From assembly GCF_042100115.1 (NCBI RefSeq), contig NC_091277.1, positions 1,860,001 to 1,924,000 of the forward strand: DNA of 64,000 nucleotides, written 5' to 3'. The translations under genes and the position numbers were made by a program. The notes under the pieces were generated by a model that did not search any database, was not told the origin of the DNA, and saw only the letters and a program-made list of their open reading frames with translations. This stretch comes from Alternaria dauci. Its lineage: Eukaryota; Ascomycota; Dothideomycetes; Pleosporales; Pleosporaceae. Below are positions 38,858 through 50,895 of this stretch, piece after piece. Numbering within the stretch: the first letter of the stretch is position 1; each line of letters starts with the position of its first letter.

Positions 38858-39668
38858 GGCAAAGATGGGCAGATATGGGCGCGAGTGATTGCTGTTCCAA
38901 AGCTTGGGTGTCGAGCTCAACCGTGTTTGCCCCGCTCAATGCAGGCATACAGACGTGACCGCGCGACAGCGCGTTTGTGTATGTAACGCGCCGTGTCGCT
39001 TTTGCAGTAAACTTTCAGACAGTAGTGACGTTGACAAGCATACGGCGTAGTAATTGTATTAGGTAACGATGTTGTTGTTGGGTGAAGTAAAGGACCACGC
39101 ATGCGGGCTGACGTCTGGGTTTCGAGATGGGCTCCGCTTGCCTGACGGGTGATGCCGCGGCCGTTGGCAGTCTCCACCTTCCACAAAGTCCTTACAGACC
39201 GCCATGCTTTTCGCATGCATAGTACCCAGGCTCACCAACGATCATAGCTTCTACGTGCATATGCCGTCTATTCCAGGTATCTACGCAGGTCGATCGGCTG
39301 TGCAGCGCAAGGAACGCCCCATCGACCGTTGAATGCCTAACTGGCAGCCTTACGCCACTTCCGTCGTTAGTGTATAGTTTGGAGCGACCCAAATTGTTCT
39401 GTGAGATGCATGCGTCAGTAGGTCTAGCATGTTTCAAGTCCAGATGGCGTCAAAGAAGTTAGGAAATCAAAGGACGGTTGTGCTCACTAGTCACGAGCGT
39501 ACCGTGATCAGTGTGTCGGGATGCGCCATACCAAATGAGCGTGTGTCATTACATTATCGTTATCCTCTAAAGTCTTGAACAATGTGTCTAATCATAATCT
39601 TCGTCATACACGCATAGCCAACATACAGTCGTACTATCGTAAGCAACGACCTAGTCAGCCACTCATCT
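38858..39668. other. Intergenic region
   Basis: The 811-bp upstream region of the dsRBD gene and 3' flank of the TEA gene. Short open frames are not recognisable. No repeats stand out. Confidence 0.35.
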
Positions 39669-42558
39669 CTAATAGCCTCTACCCCTCTGACTCCTCTCGA
39701 TCAGACCCGGCACACCAAACCCAGAAATGTGTGCTTGCTCTCTGACGTGATTTGTTGTCCCACTTCCGGTTCTCTCCTGAAATGGGCTCTGCAGTCCTTG
39801 TAAGTCCCATGGATTATGATCGGCGTGGGCGTGCACGCCATGTAAACCGGTTGCCATAGACTCCTCTGTCTGGTTGATCCGCTGGTAAATATCGTGACCA
39901 TACAAGTTTTCATGATCTTGTGTTGGCTGTGTGTGCTCGCATGTGCCAATGTAGGGGTGATACTGCTCTGCTGCATGCTCGAGATGCGATATGAGGTGTG
40001 CGTGTTGCCAGTTAGGTTTGATCGAATAGCAAGCTACATCGGTAGAAGTGTGCGGGTCGTTTGCGTTCACAGGGACTAACTGGCCATGCTCGCCTATAGC
40101 AAGTCCCATAGCCGAAAACTCATCGTGTTCCAGGCCAGCAAGCGAATGCAAACCTTCGAGTCCAGCACTCTGGCTTGGAAAGCTTCCATAAGCCGATATG
40201 TCCATAGCGGGCTCAAAGACATCATTGATAGTTATGTATCCATCGTTGAAGTCGAAGTCGCTGCTGTGCGCGCTCGACGACAACGTAGCTTGATTGCGTG
40301 ACAGTGCGAAGCTTTGCCGTGAGAAATCTGTTGCAGTGGTTGCGGCAGAGCCATTGACATGGTCTAAATCTGGTTGCATAGGCCCAAGTATATCGATAGA
40401 AAGTGGTGGTGGGTGACGTTCATGGTGAGACTCAATCTCATATGAGTGATGTGATGTACGTGTTTGTACCAAGTCCGCTGGTAGTTGTGAAGCTTGGTGA
40501 TATGTCGTGATGTTCACAGGAGTGGACATGGGCACATCCGTGAGTTGCTCATGCCCGACCTCCACATCTCCCAGATCTTCGGGGTAGTTTTCCGCCTCAT
40601 AGGACCATCTTTCTTCTGCAGCCGAACGAGTCTCAGCGAAGTTGAACGATCGCCACATGATGCTGCCAGCTTCTGCAGAGTTCCTTGTCTGCTGAAATCT
40701 CCAAAGGACAGTGCAGAGACATTGGGCCTCGTTTGTGCCAGGTATGATGCCGTATATATCCTGCACTGCTGTAAGGCGTGAGTCTCGGACGCTTCTTTCA
40801 TCTCTGTAGCTCAATTCACCACACCGTCTCATCGATGCCAACCAAAAAGAAGCGTCGAATCTGACACGTAATACACCTTTGGATCCATAAGAATCTGGCC
40901 TGTATTCACATGACATGCGCTGTTCTTTTTGATCGACAGCACCTTGTCCGTTATCATAGAAGCGCGTCATGCATTCCATATAGTCGTATCTGGAAAGATC
41001 AAGGTGCGAGTAGAGACCGAATGCGATGATCAGCTCAGCCTTTGGCCGGACCTCTGCTATCAGCTCAATGGGCGCGGTACAGACCAATACATTCCGACCA
41101 TTGCTCATCCATTCCTCCGTCTCGGATCGTAGGAAATTAAATTCATAGTATTGATGATGCCAGGACGCGAGATCTGCGATGTCTGAGCCGTCGAGCTTGC
41201 CGTTCAAGTGCGCTTCAGTCAAACAGTGCACGGGCTGGTCATCACCGTCAACAACCACACTGAGATCTGTGACTGTGAGAAGCGATGACATCGAGCGAGC
41301 ACCCGGGCCAGAACCAGAACCCAAGGCAAGGTCGAGGTGATGCGTCCACGCGTGCTGTGAGGCCATATTGTACTCATATTTGGCAACAGAATCAGTGCGC
41401 TGCGCATGTTGGCGGCCATGCATGTGTGACGAATGACATGTACGAACGGGCGTGCTCGCGCATCGGCGCTTCGTTATGTCCTCTGGTGTGGCCATGTAGA
41501 GAAGGACTATGGTGCTGGTTAGTCTCATTCCGGTAGGCCCTAGCGCAACCCTCATGATGACCCTAAGAATAGTAATGGCAAAGCCACCGCCACCGCTTTC
41601 TAGAAGGACTTCGGAACATAGGAATTTTCCGAAGCCCTGGCATTTGACCGATGTACGCAGGACATTCGATGGACCATTAGGAGCCACATGAGAGAAGACT
41701 GATGTCGATCGGTGTAATGTACGAAAGGGCACTCACCAGCAGGAACAGCTCTGAGCTTTTGCTTGAGCACCTGGAGGTGACTGGAAATCTGTTTGCGATC
41801 GCGTCTGACACCTGTGTCCCTGTGAATGGAATCCTGGATCAGCTCATTTCGCCCTCGCTGTGTGCCCTCGAGCATATATTTCTTCCGACCCATTGGTGGC
41901 CATCTTACGAGTGCTATAGTATGTTAGTCAGGCTTCTTTCTCAGGTGTCGAAACAAAGCTCGAAGAGAACAATCGGAGGACGACGATCATCATAAGTAAT
42001 CCGGCAGCCCCACCGTAGAGCGAGATGCAGTGAAGGTATGATCTTACCTGTCCAAAAGGCATGCTCTATGAAGTCGGGCCAGACTGTCTTGTCCTTCTCT
42101 TGCTGGAGACCCTCCGCCTTTCTCCTTTCCTGCTCCTTCCTCTCTGCTGCATCTCGTGCGATGACTTCTGCCGGTGTAAGAGCGGGCTGTTTCTCGCGAT
42201 ACGCCTGATATTTTTCCGATCGTTGAAGCAACTTGTACAGCCGAGCAAGTTCACATCTAATCTGCTTCTCCGATCGTTCGACTACAAAGCCCGCAAGCCC
42301 AATGTGTTGTGCGTGTACATTGCCAGTATAGTAGGTTCCTGTATTGACGCACCGCTGTGCGTAGGCGTTCTCGGACGGACTCAGACTGCCTCGTTGTTGC
42401 AGTTGTGGAGGAGCCGTAATGTTGTGAGTGTTGTAAGATGGCTCAGCGCGGTGCTTTTGAAAGGCGTCTTCGTGCTGGGATGAGTCCTCGACCGGAGTGC
42501 CTTCCAAGAGGGGAACATGCGCCGACGACCCGCATAGGGGCTGGGATTGGACTTGCAT
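39669..42558 (-). CDS. abaA: TEA/ATTS-domain transcription factor, AbaA/Tec1-like
   Basis: In Aspergillus AbaA drives phialide and conidium differentiation; yeast Tec1 is the paralogous family member. Exon 1 is 42558-42048 and exon 2 is 41913-41737; the splice completes the TEA domain: VWPDFIEHAFWTALVRWPPM, GRKKYMLEGTQRGRNELIQD and RRDRKQISSHLQVLKQKL. The large last exon ends at 39669 and carries the AbaA-type region around NEAQCLCTVLWRFQQTRNSA. Its 5' boundary is uncertain: joining 41737 to 41698 is in frame but leaves a 38-nt intron, and in-frame acceptors further down (for example after ttctag or gctag, near 41600-41550) would give a longer intron. The C-terminus is His/Gln/Ser-rich and probably activating. 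Role in sporulation is inferred from orthology. Confidence 0.85.
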
Positions 42559-43427
42559 GGTGGGCTATGGCATCTAACAAAAAAAGGACACGAAGATGAT
42601 AATCAGAGTAAGAATGAAGGCTGACGCAGAACACAACGAATGTTAAGCAACTGGAGCAACGGATGTGGTGAACGATGATGAGGATGCAACTGAGTATGTG
42701 GCGAAGTATGCAGATGGTTACATTGACATAAAGCATGGTCCGGATGACCAGCCCTAGGCAGGAGGACTACATGATAGGCAAGTAGGCTATAGCACCGACC
42801 GTAGGGTGCGATACGATATCCGCTAACCTGAAACTGATAGAGGGGTCAGTCATCGAGGTGACATGGCCAGTACCATGAGATTAAGATTAACGTGCTTCGT
42901 GCCTTCGTCATGGCCGAGAAAGACTTGATGCTTCGACTGTTGTCCATGTGATCGTGTCTGTTGAGATTTCTTCGCCTGCTGAAATAGTAAATGTAGCGTC
43001 GTTAGCAGAGGGATCAAAGGCGCTGAGCCGACTGCCATCTATTCAACAGTCACCTGATTGGTTGTATCCAAGTAGAGCCTTCACGGATTGCTCAGAGCAA
43101 GAACGGATGTCAGTGGCCGCAAACAACAAAGTACGTCAGGTCTGCATGATCGACAAACGTCTCGTTCGTGGCTGCCTTACTCCCTTTGGAGTAGTCTGAA
43201 ACGCCGCGTGGTGGCCATTGCCCATTCATTCACTCCACTGGTGGTATACCCTGCCGAGGCTTAGAATGCGGTGTTCTAGATATAGCGTCGTGCAGCAGGT
43301 CAAAGCCCTCTACTACTTTCAGTGGGCCGCGGCGAAGGGCGGCCTGGCTCGTGTAGTCGGGGAGCAAGGGAGGGTGTCAAGGCCTGACTGTGTCGCGCGC
43401 GCGACTCCTACCAGAACACATTCGCGC
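42559..43427. promoter_or_regulatory. Upstream region of the TEA factor gene
   Basis: An 869-bp region. It should hold the promoter and a long leader, common for developmental regulators. Short open frames have no recognisable content, and I see no RNA gene or repeat. Confidence 0.35.
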
Positions 43428-46230
43428 TCAGTCGTCAAGATCATCGGTGCCTGCAACGTTAAATTTCTTGCGACCGCCTTCTGTAAGGCGTTGCAAGGCG
43501 ACCTTGTTGGCCTGTGCTCCCACCTTCTGTTGCATCTTCTCCAGTTCCTTCTCAGGATCATCAGATTCAGTCTCAGCAAATGCAAGGACCAACCGGCGGC
43601 CCAGCAAGTGAGTGTTCTTCAACGCGTTCATAGCGTTGACGGCGTCGCGTTTGGTGGTGAACTCTGCGAAACCAAAACCACGCGAAGACGCGTCGAATTT
43701 CTTGGGCACTCTGACCGACCGAAGCTGGCCGTAAGGGGTGAACAGAGCGCGAACGTCCTTTTTCTGTAGCCAATATTAGCAATTGTTCTGTCATTATAAT
43801 AAAAGGATCTTACGCTGGCTTCGAAGGGTAAGTTCTTGATGATAATCTTCGTGCTTGCCGCCTTCTTTGCGGCGTCTTCGTTGCGACGTTCTTCAGCAGC
43901 ATCTGCGCCCTTGTGCGAAGCTTTGATTTGCAGCTTGTGCCCTTCGAGATCGTATCCATCCATAGCTCGTAACGCTGCAGTGGCAGTTTCGGGGCTGTTG
44001 AACTCAACAAACCCGAAGCCCATGGACAGCACACCTCGTTTGGGATCGACCTTCGTCTTGACCTTGGCACTACGGAAGCCAGACAAAGGTTTGAACGCCT
44101 CCGTGAGACGCTCAGTGGTCGTGGAGAAGTTCAGGTTTCGCACATACAAGGTAGCAGTGTTTGTTGCCTCGGGTTCTGGAGCATCAACAAGCAGATCGGC
44201 TGCAGAAAGCTTCGCGCCAGGCTGTGTAGACTGTGCAGGTTGCGCAGTCGGTGTTGTTTGCACAAAGTTGGTTGCGACACCTTCTTTGAAAAGATCCTTG
44301 GGAGCCTTCTCGAGATAGAGAATCGAGTCTTTCATCTTCCGATAAGACAATGACATGAACGCAGTCTTCGCTTGCGCAACGTTGGAAAACTCAACAATCG
44401 CTGTCATACCGGTGGGTGGCATCAGAAACTTGGTTACGGTGCCATGATCCTCGAACATCTTGCGAAGCTCATCGGCCGTTACACCATGAGGTATGTTCTT
44501 GACAAGGATAGCAAGATCGCCTTTGGCGCTGCGCTGGAAAGCTTCCAGGTCGACGCCATGCTGCGCGAAGTATGATTTGGTCTCTTGGATGATGTGAGTC
44601 TCAGCATGCGCTTGCTTGACTGCGGCATCTGCTGACGTGGGGTCGAGCAACTCAGCTTTGCTTATACCCATACGACTCGCGATGGTGGACATAACCGCAT
44701 CAGCGTTCAGGTAGAGTGAGTTCCAGTTGAACGTAGCCTTGACGGCATTCTGCTTTCTCCTGATTTCCTTCTGCTTCTTGAGAGGCAACTTGGAGATCTC
44801 ATAGTCGTCGAGCTTGGTGTCTTTCTTCGCTTTTGCCGAGATGATGTGGAGGAGACGTCCCTGAAAGATGGTATTGTCGTTGTCGAGGTACGCTTCAACT
44901 GCTTCGTTCGGGTTCTGGAACTGCACAAAGGCAAAGCCTTTGCCCATTCCATCTGCCTTCTTCAACGGAACATGTACCTGCAGCAGTCAGCAACTGTTCG
45001 CATCAAAATATACGTAAGTGCACTGGTGGGGTTTGCCGCTATCAGATAAGAAAGACATCTACTAAAATACTTTCCAAGGTGACCTCAAGTGCCGAAGCAT
45101 CAGTTGTCCCTATCTTGATGTTCATCATTGCATGGGTGGGTAGTAACAGAGACGGATGGCTACTTACTTCCTCAAGAGCTCCATGTTTGGAGAACTGTTC
45201 CCTAATTTCGTCTTCTGTCACCTCATAGTGCAGGTTTCTGAGATAAAGTCGACCAGTTTCGCGGATCTTGTCTTCTTCGTCGGGCGCAGCAGCAGTATCG
45301 GGTTGTTCTTCCGCCTGGGGTTGTGGCTCCGGCTGCGCCTCAACGACGTCTGCGGAACGCGCAGCGGGTACAAGAGTCTGCGGAGCTGATGCCTGTGGCA
45401 CGGTGGCGACAGTCGCAGTCGGTGGTGCTTCGTCGTCTTCGACCAGCTCGAGAACTCTGTTTGTTCTTGATCGCAACCAGTCTGCATCAGACACAGGTCC
45501 CTGTTCGACAGCTGGTGCTCCCTGTATGTCTTCCATCGCATCGCCTCCATCTACCACTTCAGCCTGGGGCTGTGTTGTGCTCGTCCCAGTGGCTGTGGGC
45601 TGTGGGGCCGCAGAAGCGGTCGCAGGTTCTTCTGCAATCTTTGGCTTTTTCGAAATGACTTGATATTCGCCATCGCTCTCGTCTTCTGGCACAGCAACCT
45701 CCGGTACAGCCTCATCAGCAGGGGCAACAGCTGTGTCGTTGAGCTGTGTATCGCCATTGGCCCAGATGCTAGTCTTGGATGGCGGCTGATAGACCTCCAG
45801 GAACTCCTTCAGCTTCGGGTCCTGTTCGGCTTCCTCTCGCTTTCGCTTGAGATCGTTCTCTTGCCGTTGCGGTCGGTACTCGTCACTTGTCGGAGCGCTT
45901 TTCTCAAGTTTCTGCTGCCGTCGCGACTTTGGTAGTTCCTTGTCGGCGATCTGCGCATGTTAGCCCCGCTTGTCGCCATCGCCATCGCAAGGTACATACA
46001 GGCCGTGCAATTTCGGCATAGATCTTGGTAAGCTTGATGAAGGTCTTGTTGAAGTACTTGACCGCCTTTGCAGCATCTTCAGGCGTCTTGTAGCCAACAT
46101 AGCCTATCCGTCGATGCGGAAAGTACTTGACGTCAGTGACGGGTAGCTTCAAGCTACTGAAATGCCTCCTGACGTCGTCTTCGCTGAACTTGGGAGGTAA
46201 GCCACGAACGAAGATGCGTGACGACTCCAT
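43428..46230 (-). CDS. mrd1: Multiple RNA-binding domain protein Mrd1
   Basis: Essential for 35S pre-rRNA processing and small-subunit assembly in the nucleolus. Exons are 46230-46000, 45950-45168, 44977-43814 and 43763-43428 (837 codons). Five RRMs can be seen: RRM1 at the very start (SSRIFVRGLPPKFSEDDVRR), RRM2 (GRLYLRNLHYEVTEDEIREQ) split by intron 2, RRM3 (DLAILVKNIPHGVTADEL), RRM4 (ATLYVRNLNFSTTTERL) and RRM5 (TKIIIKNLPFEASKKDVRAL) split by intron 3. An acidic, Pro/Ala/Gln-rich linker separates RRM1 and RRM2, as in the family. Intron 2 is 190 nt, the others about 50. It shares a 265-bp divergent promoter with LC8. Confidence 0.95.
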
Positions 46231-46495
46231 GCTGGGTGAGTTGTGGTGTGGTGCATGAAGTGGCAGATGTCTGTCGCGTTTAGAGAAAAAAGTTGTATGC
46301 ACGGACTCATTTCAGTGTTAGCGCGCATTAGCCTCAAAGGCCGGGGCCCAAGCGCTGACCGCCGCGCGAGCGCCTGCCCAAACATCATGACAAAGGCATA
46401 GCCTCCCTCAACCACACGCCTTATAAGAACTCACCTACTTCCGAAAGAGCAACGGTTGAATCACTTAAACACACCCTCAGTTCCAACCCGACACC
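46231..46495. promoter_or_regulatory. Bidirectional promoter mrd1 / LC8
   Basis: Only 265 bp separate the two divergent start codons, so the two housekeeping genes probably share a nucleosome-free promoter. No specific motif can be named with confidence. Confidence 0.5.
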
Positions 46496-47120
46496 ATGGC
46501 CAGCGACAAGTCAGATGCCCACAAGCAGGATGGTAAGACCCTTTGTTCATGCCGGTACTTCTGCAAAGCACGAGCTAATACTGCATGCAGCTCAAATCAA
46601 GTCTGCCGACATGGTACGGGACAACCAGATTGCTTCTTCCGATCTCAGGCTAACGCATCTAACAGAGCGAGGAAATGCAGCAAGAGGCTATTGAAGTCGG
46701 TAAGTCATCCCATTCTCAAGTGCGGCTGACAGGAACGCTGACATCTTGTAGCACAGTCGGCTATGGAGCAGTTCACTATCGAGAAGGTGGGTCTCCGCTA
46801 TCCACCCAGCTCGGGACCTTGCTAGGACCCAGTTAACCATAATTGTGTAGGACATTGCCCAGTATATAAAGAAAGAGGTAAAAACACAGCTCTTAGTAAC
46901 ATCCGAAGCGCGCGCTAACACCTCCGCAGTTCGACAGCCGGAAGGGTGCCACATGGCACTGCATCGTAGGCCGCAACTTTGGAAGCTTTGTCACTCACGG
47001 TAAGTTGCTCTGCTTCACCAGAAACTTCGAACAGCGACATCTGATCAAAGTTCAGAGACAAAACACTTCATCTACTTTTACCTCGGTCACTGTGCCATCC
47101 TCCTTTTCAAGACTCAGTAG
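46496..47120 (+). CDS. Dynein light chain LC8
   Basis: A homodimeric hub protein of dynein and other complexes. Seven exons code only 96 residues: 46496-46532, 46591-46613, 46666-46699, 46752-46786, 46851-46877, 46930-46999 and 47056-47120. The product contains the family core [20 protein letters not shown], then [20 protein letters not shown] and [13 protein letters not shown], essentially complete for LC8, with a short N-terminal extension ([12 protein letters not shown]). Exons of 23-37 nt make it hard for automatic prediction. All introns are GT-AG. A very conserved protein, so the call is certain. Confidence 0.97.
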
Positions 47121-47978
47121 ACGAATCCAACTGGATCAAGGCGCCCTCACACTCTAAGATTCTCGTCCCTCGTCACATCGAAGCCTTAAATTTTGGGCCC
47201 AATTTCAGTCTGGTCTCAAACTGGAGGATGTGACTTTGTTCTTACAGCATGGACAGCATCCTTTCGATGGGGTTCACGGGTTCTGCGCTTCAGCGGCATT
47301 GAATGGCATAATCATGAGCTTGTAACATCTTACTCCTAACGACTGTCACGAGTCTCTTTTCCACAAAAGTGGCTTTGGAGGCTACCGCTTGATACCATAA
47401 TGAAGCGTTCATACTTACTGTTGTTCCATCTTCCATGATGCCTTTGCGATGGTGATCAAGTGGTCGTCGTCTGCTGCAATGAAACTAATTGTGCGAGAAT
47501 ATGGACACTTGGACTTCCCTTCGTTCAACACGCCACGGAATCTGCGGAATCTGACAAGCTCGTGGTACGTACGTGGATATGTAATAGCGCTGCGGGCTTG
47601 GCCGCTAGCCCCATGGAGCCCCATGCCCTAAAGCCAAGTGTGGCTGAGACGCAACATTGATGACGCAGCTTCCTCGGCGCCAATACTGTCTCTGCCGGAA
47701 ACATCGAGGCAGCGTCCCATCGCAACGCCTTCCAGACGACCCTTTTCACTTTCGTCTTCCTTCCAAACAGCATCTCCATCCGTACAAACTTCAGTACCAC
47801 GCGCCGTTACGTCCACCGTTACCACAAACAAACCCCTGTCAACGACCAACCGCGTATCCCTCGTACCGCTTGTCGCACGCGTATCACTTCATCAGCTCGA
47901 CACCATCGTCATCCGATCCAATCAACGGGCCACGTATTGTACCTCCTACCGCGCTTTCTGCGCATATAGTCTGCGATC
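47121..47978. other. Upstream region of the zinc-ribbon gene
   Basis: An 858-bp stretch. Its second half is rich in C and T and contains a long plus-strand open frame without recognisable content that overlaps the next gene in another frame; I read it as leader and promoter, not as a gene. Confidence 0.4.
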
Positions 47979-48439
47979 ATGTTTTTCTTCTTCACCTGCG
48001 GAACACACAGTACGTCTCCCACGGTTCACATCCGGTTCTCCCTATCCCATTCCATCCCACACCAGCTCAAAGTTGAACCAGACGACTGACCCCTTCTTTA
48101 GCTTTCACATCTCAGCTCAAAGGCTCCGAACACCTCGTCCTCAAATGTCTAAACTGCGGCAATATGACGGGCCGCGTAATGAAGCGCTGGCAATGGTTTA
48201 CCTTTTGTTTCATCCCCGTCATACCGTTTAGTCTGAAGCCGTACAAAGAAGTTGGGTGTCATGTATGCAATTTCTGGCAGGATATCGCGTATCGAGAGGA
48301 ACCTGAGCTACAACAGTTTGGCGGTGGGACAAAGGTGCAGGGCGTTGCGATGAACCATTATGGCGGGCCTCCTAGCGGTGGACCTGGTGGTGCTCCTGGA
48401 TATGGACCGCCACCACAGGGAGTGCCGCAGTACAAGTAG
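47979..48439 (+). CDS. Small zinc-ribbon protein with a Gly/Pro-rich tail
   Basis: A conserved fungal protein of unknown function. Exons are 47979-48009 and 48102-48439 (122 codons). The first exon codes only MFFFFTCGTH plus one base; the joined protein continues TFTSQLKGSEHLVLKCLNCG. The cysteine pairs CLNCGN and CHVCNF, with an upstream TCG, look like a zinc ribbon. Between them is a hydrophobic stretch WFTFCFIPVIPFSLKPY that may insert in or lie on a membrane. The C-terminus is a low-complexity YGGPPSGGPGGAPGYGPPPQ region. I chose the ATG at 47979 because it alone supplies the N-terminal part by a clean GT-AG splice. Confidence 0.8.
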
Positions 48440-48877
48440 GGAGGGAGACTAGGAAGGCATTTGGGGAGTTCGAGAGGGACGCAATGCCTCAGGTGATACC
48501 CAAAGAGGATGAGAAAGAGCAGACGACGCTATGCCTATTGCAAGTTTGAGTTTCTGGTGTTTTGCCTGGCATTTGGGCATTCTTGTTGTACAGATACCAC
48601 CGTGTTTCCTTTAGGTCGCTTTTAATCAAATTGCTTCGCACATCTCGAATATTGGATCTTCTGGACTTGGTTTGTGCACACGCACGAATGTCTGGCTCTT
48701 GAGACAAATTGCTCCCAAGAATATCTGACAAGAGAATCTTCACTTTTTCAAATCCTAGACGCCGATCGTTGTATCTTCCCATATCATATGGCAAATCACT
48801 TGACTGATATACGCCGGGTCTATAATCCTTCCGGACTAAGACATGATTCGGCACCTTTGCATGCGTCTGTCGTACGT
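48440..48877. other. Convergent intergenic region
   Basis: A 438-bp stretch with the 3' flanks of the zinc-ribbon and HET genes. No gene is recognised. Confidence 0.35.
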
Positions 48878-50895
48878 TCAAACGATGTATATGATTTCTT
48901 CGTTTCCCAACGGAAGATCAGACACCTCATACCCCTTGCGAGTTTCGAACTCCATCAAGCCAATCCGCTCGTATATGTGCTCTCCAGTATCCAAGGGTCG
49001 CAGGATCAAAGCATCGAAGAGATTCTTCGACTGCATTTCGTATACACTCAAGAGAAGCGTTTTCACCCGTATAGGAGGCGTGTCGGTTGTACCTGAATTC
49101 TCGGATTCACAGTCAAGGTAAATATTACGAGGACACTTCCTCCAAGCTCGATGGTCCGGGTAATGAATGGTTGCTGATGGCGGCGCGTCGCACTGGTAAG
49201 TGGCTTCCACGCTGTCTAGCAGACATCGACCACGTAGAGTAATTTTCGCGGATAGAAGCTCACCGAACTCATCTGCTCCTGCAAGCATAATCTCTTTGGT
49301 GACATACGAAGACAAAGGCGTACAGGCTGAACTCCAATTTGGCCATGTGACGCGACCTATCACGGACGCCCATGACCATGAGGGGGCGCGCCATTTCTGT
49401 GGTCTGAATGCTTTGTCCTTGTGATCAGAGTACCACAGTAAATCTTGTATCATACTGTTCTCCCACAGCCCAGCCACGTATGCTGACTTCTTGTATTGAT
49501 ATAATTGCTTGCCGAGGCCCTGTAAAGCCGGGAAGCAGTCCGTCTCATACGTCAGGGACGAGCTACTGTATTCGCTGACAATGACATGCCATAGGTCTGT
49601 GCATTCCGCTTCGCCAGACATCGCTGCTGTTAGATATTTTGGACTGCGCAAGTTCCTGAAAGGTAAGGACTTGAGATCCCACCACAATGAGCACTCGCAT
49701 TCGTTGACAGTCCTGCAAGCCCAGAACATCTCTTCGGCTGTGAAGTGCACTATCCTTCGTGACAGTAGGCATTCTTGCAATGTCCACCCACGGCGCAGCA
49801 GGGGATATTCGCTATATCTCCATGCATAGTGATTTATGCTGGACCGAACGCACACGTCCAACATCGAGCCGTTCGAACCCGGATACGAGTACATGCTAAT
49901 TGGGCGGTCGGTGGTCTGGCGAAAACACCCCTCCGAAGGGCGGTTTGATGCGGTAGCAGCAATAGTGAAGTCGGCACCAGAATATATCTGCGCCATTTTA
50001 CTGCCCTCGCTTCGCCAGTCCTCGACGCTATCTTGTACAATACAAAGGCTGTCGATCCAAACGTACTTGTATCCCAGTCGGAAGGCGAAAGAGATTGCAT
50101 CCTGAAAGGTCCGGGGAATTTTCTCCCAGGGGATGTTTTGCTTGTACATGGGCAAAGTTGCCACCTCAGTCTTGGTAATTTCGCCCTTCCCCCAGCAATG
50201 GCTTAGGCAAACGTAGGGTTCAAATTCGCCATCAGTCTCGTACAATCTGATAGTCGTCGGCCCCAGGATCGAGATAACGCGAGTTGGCAGGCTCGGATTG
50301 CCACTTTTGCACAATGCATGGTTATCATCGCAATCTCGCAGCCACAACGACGCTCGTTCAACAGCTTGGTCAGACCCTGAATTCGCAGTTACTTCATGAG
50401 GTAGATGTGGTATTTGCCATGGATTTTCGAGATCTACACATATTAGTCGGCAGTACTCATCAAAATTTTGAGATGCTTACTTCCTGGAGTGAACACCTCC
50501 CACGATGCAGTTGGGTAGCATTCCAAAATTAATCTTGACCTCTCCACTCTGCATGATACCCACTGATCCAAGGACAGCTCAAATGGTCGGGTCGAGTTCT
50601 TGGAGAGCAAGGCACATCTGTTCAAAATACCACATAGTGTTAAACAACCAGCACACCCTTTATCAGCGGACGATAGTAGACTATAAATGAAGACGCCGCC
50701 TGATGCAGTAGGCCAGGCATTGTTGCAGCATACTTTGCATCTCTTCGCTTTCGCATATGCGGAATTGATCCGTCTGAAACGATCCCCATGGAGCAATCCT
50801 GATGCGAATGTACGCAGGTCCGTTTTGGCAAAGGTTTCGGTAATGCCATCGGGAGCCCACCATGATGGTGGTTTCCATGCAAATATGTCTGTCAT
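48878..50895 (-). CDS. HET-domain (heterokaryon incompatibility) protein
   Basis: HET-domain proteins mediate nonself recognition and programmed cell death at hyphal fusion. Exons are 50895-50481 and 50433-48878 (656 codons) with a 47-nt intron. The HET core is clear: YVCLSHCWGKGEITKTEVAT, PRTFQDAISFAFRLGYKYVW, IDSLCIVQDSVEDWRSEGSK and MAQIYSGADFTIAATAS, followed by RGWTLQECLLSRRIVHFTAE. The N-terminus has a Cys-rich part (CKVCCNNAW, KGCAGCLTLCG). The C-terminal 250 residues are variable, with the frequent PSWSWASVIG motif. The exact start is uncertain: ATGs at 50961 and 50895 are in frame. No partner gene (for example a NACHT or lipase gene) is adjacent. Confidence 0.88.

Noticed and set aside
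47638..48231. 197-codon plus-strand open frame
   Set aside because: Overlaps the zinc-ribbon gene in another frame; Ser/Thr/Pro-rich translation of a pyrimidine-rich leader.
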